This document shows, in pieces, positions 12,613 through 25,100 of a stretch of DNA of 64,000 bases. The DNA is taken from positions 35,492,536-35,556,535 of the forward strand of contig NC_067198.1 in NCBI RefSeq assembly GCF_000699445.3, in the 5' to 3' direction. Within the stretch, counting starts at the first letter, position 1; every line of letters begins with the position of its first letter. The stretch is from Schistosoma haematobium (lineage: Eukaryota > Platyhelminthes > Trematoda > Strigeidida > Schistosomatidae). The notes below the pieces were generated by a model that had not been told where the DNA came from, ran no database searches, and saw only the letters and a program-made list of their open reading frames with translations. The translations under genes and the position numbers were made by a program.

Positions 12613-12906
12613 AGCAATATCGAGGCAATACACACAGTATGCACATATGCCAATAAGAGACTGATCAATTTCAGTCCTAAAAACATCAATGGGAATATTC
12701 AAGTAAAACAATACCAAGTGAATTATATCACATAATTCTGATAAACTTCATCTTCTTATTGCATTATTGAAATTTATCAAAAGGGACTATTTAAGGCAAT
12801 ATCGAAGCATACGCATAGTATGAACATATGCCGATAACAGATTGATCAATTGCAGTCTTAAACCTTAATGGGAAGATACAAGCGAAATAATACAAAGGGA
12901 TTATTT
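12613..12906 (+). repeat. Two diverged copies of an Sm-alpha-like 3' segment
   Basis: Positions 12613-12725 and 12797-12906 are about 75-80% alike by eye. Both contain CAATATCGA, a CAGTATGCACATATGCC-like block, a GATCAATTNCAGTC block and AATGGGAA. Related pieces follow the degenerate hammerhead copy at 13610-13735, which is why I assign them to the same repeat type. Confidence 0.5.
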
Positions 12907-13033
12907 ATTTTAAATTCCATTAGATATCAGAAGAAAATAGAAAAACAAAATGACTTAATCATTAAATGATCAATTTCTATTTGATTATATTAAATCTTAA
13001 AGAATAATACATGTACAATAATATAATTAATTA

Positions 13034-13198
13034 TTAATGTTTTCCAGTTTTATCATAATAATTTACTGCTTCAAAGATAACTTCAACAAAAATTAAAATA
13101 ATTACCATCCATTCCAAACGTACTGAATGTATGGAAGATAAATGATTTGTTAGAATTGATGTTAATTCATTACACATATCCAAACGTGAATTTAAAAC
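13034..13198 (-). CDS. RMND1: RMND1 exon 10 and stop codon
   Basis: One hundred and sixty-five bases from an AG acceptor to TAA (13034-13036). It encodes the C-terminal helix with [20 protein letters not shown], the single predicted membrane span, followed by a short tail ending TGKH. Confidence 0.96.
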   Translation of the reverse strand, partial: VLNSRLDMCNELTSILTNHLSSIHSVRLEWMVIILIFVEVIFEAVNYYDKTGKH

Positions 13199-16100
13199 CT
13201 ATATTGTTTAAAGAGACACATTATAAAATAAGAAGCATTTTAAGTGAAACTACATAAAGTTGTAGGATATTTGAAATTTAACAAAAACAAACAACAACTA
13301 ACATTATTCATTGAAACATGAACAGTAAAGTTAAACTATACTGTCGAATGAATTTGAGATTATGACATGTTTAAATCGATTAGAAAGAAGTAAATGTAAA
13401 TCAATAAATTATGCAATAAAAAATTATGAAATTTATCAAGACTCTTTTGTTTTTACACAATTATCAAGGTTTATTAAGTTGGGTATATATTCTTAACGAA
13501 TAGATTTTAGCAGTGGAATCCAGGACGTGAGTTTCATCCTATATAAAACTCGTTAGCTGGATTTACCTGTATTCTAGAATTGATGTTTACTTCGATCAGC
13601 ATCACGTTATACACATAGCTACTGGATCCAGATATTCGCTGATTAGGATGAAACGCTTATTCTGAATTCTACTGCTAGTCGCTATTCATCTCCGCTAGTA
13701 ATGCATGTGCCTAAATGGCAATATCAAGACAATCCGCATGTAGTAATAAATAAATTACAACGAAAAAAAAACAAATGTTATTTTTGTAAGAAACGTTAGA
13801 CATACAATTCGTATCCATTATTAATTACTATCAGCTAACTTTATAATCAAATCAACTTCTTACATGAATGATAAGTTATCCCCATATACAAACATTGAAC
13901 TTTCCAATATGTTAACTGGAATTATTATAGATTTAGCATAATCCAAATATTTATGAAAAATACACTTGACATTGTTACATCTGAAGCATTAAAATAACTT
14001 TAAATTTTACTCTAATCACTTGGTGAGACTATAATTTATAGACGAACCAAATAGATTTAGGGTAACACGTCTTGGATTTCGGCGCGAAATCTATTCATCC
14101 ATTTAGTTAAATAGCGTTTTGGCATTTTAAGTAATCTCAGTTTGTGATGAAAATCCTAAATCTAGTTCCTAACTATAACTATCAACTAAAAATCATAATC
14201 TTAATTCCTCACACTGGCTTATAATCCTTATTTAGCTTTAGTTAATAGATGGAAATTCTCAAAGTCATTGTAGCATCACTCAAAGGTCGTCCATAAATTA
14301 TAATCTCACACTTAATTTAAGTAATTAAATTAATTGGAAAACACATATAAATATATATTAATTAAACATACCTTTACTCTAGATGAAACACTTAGGACAC
14401 ATTTTAATTTTTCAAATAATTTCTCAACATTTGGTCTTTCCCAATAGAAATCAGGTGTTTCAATTAAGCTAGTACTAACATTCAATAAATGTCTATAATT
14501 TAGAAAATAAAAAGAAAGATATTTAACAGATCATTGGACTTAAAAGATGATAAATCTTCGAATTAAACGCTTGAATCGGATTTTTTTAAGCGCTTCTAGT
14601 ATAACCTCAGGTTAAATCTACCCGACAACTTGAACATAGGAGAAAAGGGTGCGAAATATAGACAGAACACTTTACTCCAAGGTTAGTTTGTGTACAGAAA
14701 ATCGAGGGTATTTATAACATTTCAGATAACCTTGGGCTTCTGGAAATTTCTGAAACCCTTGTAAACATAGTAACAGGATAAGCATTTTGTCCAATCAGAG
14801 ATATGACGTGAATTTTCACTTTCTAGATGGTTTTGGTAAACTTCTGTTGAATACTGGTTGCATAAGATGTTACCCAGTGTATTCAAGGACCCTTTGGGTT
14901 TTTTTTTCGAGGAATTTTCTGTGTATCCCCAACAACTATCTGATAAAATGTAAATAATAAAATGACCCTAATAACCTCGTTGTAATTTCTGATACGTCTT
15001 TTATATATAGTAAGATAATCCATTTGTTGGTTTCTATGCCTTATTTCGTTGTTACTGACGAGTCGGATTGATATTTATTGAGAACGTTATGTGGGTAGCC
15101 GTTCTTTTGAAGGATAGTCATTAGAACGCTTCATCTTTTACGCGCTGCAAGTGTGCTGAAGTGAATTCTCATCCGCTCGAATAAAGTTTGTATACAGTTG
15201 ATTTTGTGAGTCATTGGATTGTTGCTACTGAAATTGATTTGTGCTGGTCAGCTTCCGATATGTCTCCAGTTTTCCTGAGCTACAAATCTTCACCATCGCA
15301 AGATATTCTTACTTACTTACGCCTGTTACCCCTCGTGGAGGAGCATAGGCCGCTCACCAGCATATCTCAAGATATAGAATGATGTTATATATAATAATGA
15401 ATAACAGAACTTACAAAATATCATATATAACAGTACAATTCAGTAGCTTTATTAAGATTAAAAAAACTTTACAAGTGGTAACTTTTTAGCTCAGGAAGAT
15501 GATGATATTGCTGAGGTCGCATTACATTAACTGGGTAATTTAATCGTTAAGATTTCACTGTCCCTCTAGACAACATCATAAGAACATTCATGGAGATAAT
15601 AAAAGCTTCACAGTTAAACCATTCAGCTTGGACAATACAATTGTTTACCATAAGTTTTACAAGCGATATAAGTGTTTTGAATTGTATAGTGTATTTTTTT
15701 AATATTATGGATTATAATAAATATATTCTTGTTATATCCCAATGAGTAGAAAAATCATATTTCTGACGTTCCGTAACTTAATGTAAGCCACTTCTTCGGA
15801 GTGAATAAATAACCGAAATTAAACTAACATAAGTTTAAATAGTACTCAAAACGTACGAGAAGACAAAGATTAGATGCAAATAAGCCATTACGATCGATTC
15901 TGAGCAATGTCACATGGCTTTTTCAACCATCGGTTAAGATAATCACGAAGACTCCAACCGAACAGTGTGCATCAATCAACATGGCTTAGACCAACAGTCA
16001 ACGACTTCAGAGACTGACGTCACGTTCTGGTTTGGCTGGGTCTAACTTTCATTTAACGTACTCACTTAGATCCATTTCAAGAACAACTAGGAAAACAGTT

Positions 16101-19100
16101 AGGCAGCCATGTATGTGATGCCCACCTCGAGGCAGCAAGGAATGATATCCGAAAAGCTGTGGACACAACAGTGATATCTGCTAGTACGGTAACCCGTAAG
16201 GTTAGGGAGCAACACTGGTGGGTAGCGAAAGCAAGAGAGACGGAAAAGGCAGCGGCAATAGGTAATAGCAGACCATTGTTCAGACTTGTTAAGGAAACGG
16301 GTATTAGGTAACCGACTGTTAGCGAAACAATCTCAGAGAAAGATGGACATATTATACATTCTCAATCCAGGAGATTGGATCGATGGGCAGAACACTTTAG
16401 GGATCAGTTCAACTGGCCTTCAGCCACACTTCGGTTTCCCACGATCTCCAGTCAACCTGAATGGCAAGTTAATGTGGGTCCTCCGTCTATTTACGAAGTT
16501 GAAAAAGCCATAGGAAATTTGAAGCGAGGGAGAGCAGCAGGCCCTGACAGGTTTACTCCTGAGATTTATAAGGATGGTGGTTCAGTATTAGCAGTGAGAT
16601 TAACTGAGGTCTTAGGTAGAATTTGGGAACTGGACATAATCCCATCTGACTGGTCTCAATCACTGATTGTGCCAGTCTATAAGAAAGGACAAAAGTCCTC
16701 TTGTGACAATCACAGAGGAATCAGTTTGACTAATATAGTGTCTAAAATATTAGCTTCAATAATACTTCGACGCCTAATCAAAGCTCGTGAAGAGCAGACT
16801 AGAGAAAACCAGGCCGGTTTTCGACCTCGACGTGGTTGTATAGAGCAGATATTCACACTACGTCAGGTTGTAGAACACAGACACACGTTCAGACGCCCCA
16901 CAATGGTAGTATTTCTCGACCTTAAAGTAGTATTCGACTCGGTCGATCGTAACGTTCTATGGCAGTGTTTGTCACTGAAAGGAGTACCAAAGAAGTACAT
17001 TAACCTTATAAAGACTCTCTACTCGAACACAACTGGTAGAGTGAGAGTTTATGGCGAACTGTCATCAAATTTGATTACCTCAAATGGTGTTCGTCAGGGC
17101 TGCCCACTCTCTCCATTCTTGTTCAAATTTGTGGTCGACGTACTTTTAGAGATAACACTCTCCTCATCTAAATTTCCAGGGGTTGAACTTCTACCGGGAG
17201 GTTCACTTGTTGACTTAGAATATGCTGATGGCATAGTTTTATTTGGTAAAGACGCTGACAAAATGCAGAGTCTTCTGACCACTTTAAGCAACAATACCAA
17301 CATGTTCGGGATGCGATTCTCTCCCTCGAAATGCAAAATGTTACTACAGGATTGGGTTGCATCGACACCTGAACTAATGATAGGGAGTGAAGTAATTGAG
17401 CGTGTCGATCGCTTCACTTATCTTGAAAGTCTCATCAGCTCTTGTGGTCTGGTGTGTGACGAAATCTCAGCACGGATACAGAAGGCTCGACTAGCTTTTG
17501 CCAACTTGCGTCATTTATGGCGTAGGCGAGTTATCCGTCTATCAATCAAAGGACGTGTTTACTGTGTAGCAGTTCGTTCCGTCCTACTTTATGGCAGTGA
17601 AACATGGCTGGTAAGAGTAGAGGATATTCGTAGGTTACTAGTATTTGATCATGGGTGTCTTCGAAATATTGCTCGTATATCCTGGGACCATCGAGTAAGT
17701 AATGCAGTTGTTAGGAAACGGGTACTAGGTAAGGATGGCAAATCAATTGATGACGTAGTGAAACTTCATCAGTTGAGATGGCTGGGACGTGTTACGTATG
17801 TCCAACCACCGACTGCCTCGACGTGCTATGTTCAGTGGTATAGGAGTAGGTTGGAAGAAAGCTATGGGCGGCCAGACCAAAACATGGCACAAGTCCATGA
17901 AGTCATTGACAAGTGGACTGAGTCATGTTGGTAGGTGTAGACTACCTGGTTGGGGACCGCGAGATGATAGCAACCGATGGTTAGAGAACTTGGATGACAT
18001 GGCTCAAAATCGTTTGCAACGGCGCAGGTGCATACACTCTTTGTGTTCTCCCAAATCTTGATCTACTTATCCGTCCTTGTCTCTTTTTTTTTCTCTTCCC
18101 AAATTTATTTCACTGTATTATACTCTTTAAGTAGCATCTCCAAACACTAATCTTCCCGATTACTGCTTATACTCCTATTACCTCTTCCACTACGGGATTT
18201 GAATCAACAACTGCATCTCTGTGCTAATGTGGTGTGGTAACTCGAACTGATGTACGTACGTACGAAGTTCTACGTTGTTACTGACTGACTGACTTAGATC
18301 CATGAGGATTCACAACCCTGTCAACCAATTTACCACCTCTGCTTGGTATCCTATCCCTAACCTAAACATTGGTCACCCGGTGATCCCAAAATACACGAAC
18401 AATGCTTCAAAGATACTTATGATCGAATACTAGTAACCTACGAATTTCCTTTATTCTTAATGACCAATTTTCACGGACATTAATTAGAACAGCGAGAGCT
18501 TCTGGAAAATGTACAAGTCCATTAGTTGGAAGACGGACATCGTTTATCTCATAAGTGATGGGAGTTGATAAAAACTAACTGAGCTTTCTGAATAGATGCC
18601 AAGATTTTGTAACAAACTAGTCCATCAGGACTGATTATTTTAGACCCTAGAGTTTCCAACACTTATTTGTTCAATTAAGATATTCTACATTCTTGTCACA
18701 AAGTACTGATTCTTTAAATATCTAACATGAATATGGTAATATGAGTTAAATTATTTCACATTATATGATGAAACCCAAAATTTTTTAAAATAACTGGTAC
18801 TTATTGAGAAAATATCTCTGCTATAACTTGGTATTTGACCGGACATTATGAATATAATTTTTAAAGCTTGGTTGGAAAACCAATATTTATTTATGGGATA
18901 CAGGTGGTACATATACGCAGGATATTTATGTGTTCGTTCCATAGAAAGTGATGTTGATAAAGCATCCTAGGTTGATGATTTTAAAAACTCTCACAGTTGA
19001 ATAGTAAACCTCTAGAGAATATCATATCATACAACTACCGCATTGATGCCTTAAACCATAAGAAGCAACCTACTTAATTGTGTACAATTCACCAGTTTTT

Positions 19101-22100
19101 CGTAAAACTGCAGATTGACGGAATCTAGCACCACGACCTGTTTTCATCTTCTACAAAAGACGATAAACACAAAAAGTTATAATTACCGCTTTAATGACTT
19201 AAACTAATAATTGTCAAGTTACTGTGCATAACTAGTCCCTGGACAAATTTTCTACAGCAAATAATGATCCCGAAATGGAGAGAGTAATAACTGAAAATTA
19301 AGTCTTAATCGTAATAGTCTTTGAATGATCTACGAAACTCGTAGCTTCTAATAAATTATCTTTCAAAATGACTTGAAATCATGTTTATTCTTGTGTTTAA
19401 ACATCATTCTACTGATTGAAACGTCCGGTACTTGAATGTGCTTTGAAGGGAAGTACAAAACGGAGCTTTTCTTCCAAGGTTAAGTTAATTGCAGAAAACA
19501 AGGATATTCATAGGCCTACGTGTGGCCTTGAGATTCTGGAGGATTACAAAAATAGATTACATTTAGTAACGAAATGGGTGATTATTCAACAAGATTATGA
19601 CACACAATCTATCAGTTTTCTAGAAATTTCTTAGGAGCTTCCATTAAATGATGAATAGACAAAAACATTTTGCTTTTTTCTCAGCTTCTAAAGACATTAT
19701 CAAGGAATTCTTAAAGGCATATAACATTGATTAATTACGTTATCTTTCGATACTCATTTTATTTGGATCGATCGTATTAGCAACAATAAATCGACAACAT
19801 TAAATCATTATTATACATCCTGGATTAGTCGTCAGTTGATTTATTTGTCTTGACAACTCAAAAACATGGTCATCATTACAAAAATTCAAAAATATTTTCG
19901 ATAATAAATTATTTCGAATATTTCAACTGAATAGAAAGATAAATTTTTTTCTAGCATTTCTTAATTTTATATAATTTGCATTTTCAGAGAATAAAACAAC
20001 TTTTACAGGTTCATGTTAATAGTGAAGATAGAATTTCAAATGTTAACTGACTGAATGGTTAAATGAGATTACAAAACATCAAAAGAAATTTGATATGGAG
20101 AGCCAGTCAAAAGTAACTCATTGAGAAGGTCAATTTGATGGTAATCAGAAGTGACCTAAAGGACAAATGCATTTCATTGGCTGAGAAATGGGTCAATTTC
20201 TTAAGAATTGTGTGGTTGTATATATTTATGAATGGATATTTGTGCATTTTATTCGGTATTCCAATGCACTTTTTCGCTTACTCTTGAGTTCCCGCTCAAG
20301 TAGTCAGTTGGAGGTTAGTGCATAGCAACACGTGTATCAGTATCAGATTTTGGACACCATCCATCACAACAAAATTCACTTTTACATTAATTAAAAATAT
20401 TCAAAAATATAACCATGTTTTGATTTGAAAAAACAAACAATATAATGATCAAGTTACGTTCAGTATTAACGGTTACTAAACAAACATATAACATTAGTTT
20501 CAGTGAAATGATTGAATTCATTGGTTTGGTCGATATTCACTGATAAATATAAACTATCAAATTGATACGTACCTACTTACCTACCTACATAATACTCATT
20601 GAATGATATTATGACACAAAATCGATTGGATTGTCATAACTATACATTGATTCTCTATATTATTCTGTAAATGTTATGGTTGAATGTTTCATGAATAAGT
20701 TTCCATTACTTCATTCAAAATTTTTTTTTGACCAGATGAGATCGTTACTACTTTTATTATAATTTATCACTTTATTTTTCTTCATTTTGTTCAGTACATT
20801 GTTTTATTGTTCTAAGATAAGATACATCAGTTGCATTTAACTTTGATAATCATTAACAAAATGATTCCTGAAATATTACTTTCACTTTCGAAAAAGAAAT
20901 AGTTGTGATTTTCTCTTTTTATATTCGCCTAAGAAACCAAATTTATTATTGACAAGAATTTGAAATAGAAGACGAAATTCATGCAGTTCAATCTAGTCAC
21001 ATGAATGTGATTATAGTTATTTACTTAAACAACTTTACCAGCGTTAAATACGTATAGTTTTTTTAATAGTTGAGATCACAAGTTTATTGAAGCTAGACCA
21101 CCATGGAAAACCTGGAGGCACTGGACGGCTCAGTGGTCTGGAAGTTAAGCGTTCGTGCGTGAGATCGGTAGATCCTGGGTTCGAATCTCGCGAGGCGGGA
21201 TCGTGAATATATACTGCTGAGGAGTCATCCCATAACAGGACGAAATAGTCGTCCAGTGCTTCCAGGTTTTCTATGGTGGTCTAGCTTCAATTGACTCATG
21301 ATCTCAACTATTAAAATTATTATAATATCCACAAAAAACTCCTTCTGATACCTATAATTTTGTTAAAAGTTTTTTGAACATTATTTTCATATATAAGTGA
21401 TAGTCTCCGTAAAAATTCCGTTTGACAAAACTACAATAGTATTTTGATTGGCGATTTACTTCGAGACGAGTTTTTTGTAATTTGAATGTAAAGTTGTAAC
21501 TGACAGAGTCCAGATAAGTCGGAAACAAAAACAGTTGTTACCAAAGTCATTAAATAATCCCGAGTTGGTTGAAGCTAGAAAGATAAACAACTGAATGCTA
21601 ACCTAATGGTTTAACAGTTAGGCGTTCATCACGAAACTTGAACACATTGTGTTCACTCCTTGAAGATGTTGAGTGCACACTACACGTAGGCCTTTCCAAA
21701 TAAAGACGAAATAGCCAGGGATTTATCTCCTTGGTCATCACTGATACATCAACTAAGGTCGATCTATAATGTATTCAAGCTACAAACTGAATACCTAGTT
21801 ATTTTCACTGATAAATTGAATGCAAATTAATAAAACAATCAAGAGTTCGAATCGAGAAAAAAGATAGCCGTTACGGGTGCTGTTACGGGTATGAGGGCTG
21901 ATATCACTTCTCGGATGCCCACACCGTGGAAGGGTATTTCTTGAGGAACCTGAAAAGGAAATTGGATTAGTGTTGGTCTTTACGACCTGGGAGCGTGACC
22001 GCAGACCCCAAGGGACAACTGCTTGAGGCGGGTCGCGCACGGCCTTTTTGTGGAAGGTTTTTGACGTGTTAGCTCCGTTCTTCAAAGGGCCTTACCGCCG

Positions 22101-25100
22101 GAGACGGAAATCCGTGAGGTAAGGTGAGGTGTGACATTTTTAGGGTCGACCTTTTCTAACCCCACCCCTCCTTGTGGGAAGGCGGCATCGCTGCAGATGC
22201 TGGTTGTCCGAGGGAAACACCTTACTGCTGTCACACCTCTCTACAGTCAGCAGTACGACTTCGCCCTCAGACCTTGAGTTGCTGCTTTTAGTCTTACCGT
22301 TCTCCAATCGACCTGCCTGGCATGGTAGAACCTACAGGAACATATGTTCCAGCCAATATAGCTCGGTTGGGTCATCACGATAGGCAAGCCCGACCACCGA
22401 GTCAAGGTAGCAGCTTCGGTCGGGGAAAAAAGATAGCTGAGTAAATCAAAATAAGAAGCATGAAAAAAAAGAAAGTATTAACAATCAACTAGTCACTTAC
22501 TTCGATCCATGGTTCAATTTCAACAACTGCTGTATCGAATCCATTCTCTAATAGAGAGAGTTTCACTAAACACATTATGATGTGCAGTTTAAAAAAATGT
22601 GAAAACCATAAAAAATAATTAAATGTTCACAGAAGAAAATCACTATTCTACAATCAAATACAATTTTTAAAAATACACTATGAATCATTGTCTATTATGA
22701 ATGAACCAGTGACTTAATTCTCTATATAAACAAACAATGAAGATCAACACGGTAGTTATAACTCATATAAAATTATAATCTCTACTTGGATAGTTAAACA
22801 ATTGGTTGAAGAACACATGGAACTTAAAACAATTATCAACCAATATCAAAGTGAGAATCTTCAATAGGAATATCTAGACAGTCCTTTTGTACTGAAGTGA
22901 AACTTAGAGAACTACTACAACCATCATCAAAAAATTACAGGTATTTATAAACAATAGTCTACACAAGATACTGGATGTCCTTTGGTCGGATATCATTAGC
23001 AACAGCCTACTGTGGGAGAGGACAAACCAACTTCCAGCTGAAGAGGGAATTAGGGAAAAACGATGGAAGTGGATAGGACATACATTGAAGAAATCATCAA
23101 ACTATATCACGAGGCAAGCCCTAACTTGGAGTCCTGAAGGGAAATGAAAAAGAGGAAGATCCAAGAATAAACTTCGTCGAGAATTGGAAGCAGACATCAA
23201 AAGGATGAATAACAACAGGAAAGAATTGCCCAGGATAGAGTTTGATGGAGAATGCTGGTGGAAGCCTATTCTCCTCCACGAGGGGTAACAGGCCTAAGTA
23301 AATAAGTAAGTGAATTGAATCTAAACACTATGGTTTATAATCAACAGATTGCAGCTTTAAATATGTATCATCATATTTACTGAGATCTGAGAAGGTAGAT
23401 AGTGCCATTATTATGTAATGAGCAAATTTCAATGTGTAGTATATATGTGAAATTATAAGGTGGCTATAAAATAACAAAAAGTAGTATGTAATAACATTGA
23501 GACGAAAAAAGAGAAATCTGTAATCAAATCATTGATTCTTGATTTAAATCACAAAAAGAATATTAAATTAGAAACTCATAATGTCAAGATAAATATCAGT
23601 GTAGTAGAAGAATAACAAAGGTACCAGTGATAGTGGAAAATAATAGTCAAAGACAATATGAATCAAGTTGAAACGTGTCATATTCATTTGATGGTTAGCG
23701 AAGAAAGTACAAATTTGAGGAATTAAAAGCAGCATAAGATAATTTAAAAACTCAAGATCTAATGGAGGACAAAAAGTGAATGAATCTGTTTCATTATTAT
23801 TCATTCTAGACAATATCAATGAATGTCTCCGACTAGTTAGTTATGATAACTGTATGAACCTCATTCAGGTAACTTTAGTTGTTGAAGATTTACGGACAGT
23901 GAATTTCAACTTATTTTAAATGAAAAACTTAATAGTCTACAGCATTTTAAACTTCAATAAATCCCTGATATAATGCAGTTAACATTCAATGTCATTAGTG
24001 TGATACTTATTCAATTTATAGCACTAAGATTTCAACACATAACGATAACAGTGCAGCCAATAATGCATACAACCTCAGTAAATTATAGGATAAAATAATT
24101 TCTTTTATGAAACCATAGATTGATTAAAAATAACAACACTTAGTTTTATCCATGCAATAACAATAAATAATAAAAGGAACTGTTGAGATCATGAACGGAT
24201 CAATGTCAGATGTGAGGCAGTTATCTATGGAGCACAATGGAAGATGGCCACACAATATCGTGGATTGGTTGAAATTAGACATTAACACCAGTGGATGCCA
24301 GCTGAATGGTCTGGAGGTTCATATTTCACGCGCGGGACCAAAAGGTCCTACGTTTGAGCCACGATTGTGAGATCGTGGGTGCACACTGCTGAGTATTTCC
24401 ATAATAAAATGAAATGGCCGTCCAGTGCTTCCAGGTTTCCAACGGTGGTCTAACATTGATCAGTTCATGATCTCAAATGAAGGAAATATTTTTTAAAAAT
24501 AAAATCTAAAAAAGGAAAAAAGGCCTACCTGACAAGGCTAAAGCATCAGAAAATGCAAATTTTTCCAACAGTGAATTATCGTCAGTCAAAGGAGTTGATG
24601 CTACCTTTGGATATTGGTCTTGTAATGTTAGATCCTAATAAATTAAAAATTAATACCATACAAACAACATTTTTTATACCTCACTTTGTGCGATTGTTGT
24701 TCTGTGTGATGTGACACATCTTCGAATGATGGAATATGTAAGTAAATGTCTTCACTGACAACACGGGTATGATCACTATGAAAAAAAGGAATGATATTGG
24801 TCAAATGAAAATACTTAATTTAAATAAACTAATTCGATTATAGAATGAATACAATGTATTATCTAGTTGAGTTATTAGAACGAGCTTTCGACCCTCGACA
24901 AGCTCAAGTAGATAGAGGAATTAATGATTGAGTGGGAATTCGCGTTATCAACTATCGAATAAATATGCTTAAAGCTAATGTGTATTTATAACTAAACAAA
25001 CTGATCACATAACAAATAAGTAGATAGTGACATTTTTTAGCTAAATAGTTCATGTAGTTCAATGTCGACCACTTATATATACATCTTACATTTCATACAG

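Larger units (their letters stand above)
15885..18680 (-). mobile_element. Older RTE-like element, split in two by insertion of R2
   Basis: Two diverged minus-strand pieces belong together. 15885-16063 matches the 3' end of ORF2 (compare 10745-10920) and 18304-18680 continues with the preceding region (compare 10985-11340; for example GATCGAATACTAGTAACCTA). They would be adjacent but for R2, and the 12-base ACTTAGATCCAT at the join occurs on both sides of R2. Coding capacity is lost. Confidence 0.75.

Noticed and set aside
12640..12906. Considered as a CRISPR-like or regulatory tandem repeat
   Set aside because: Only two diverged copies, which match dispersed Sm-alpha-like 3' segments elsewhere.
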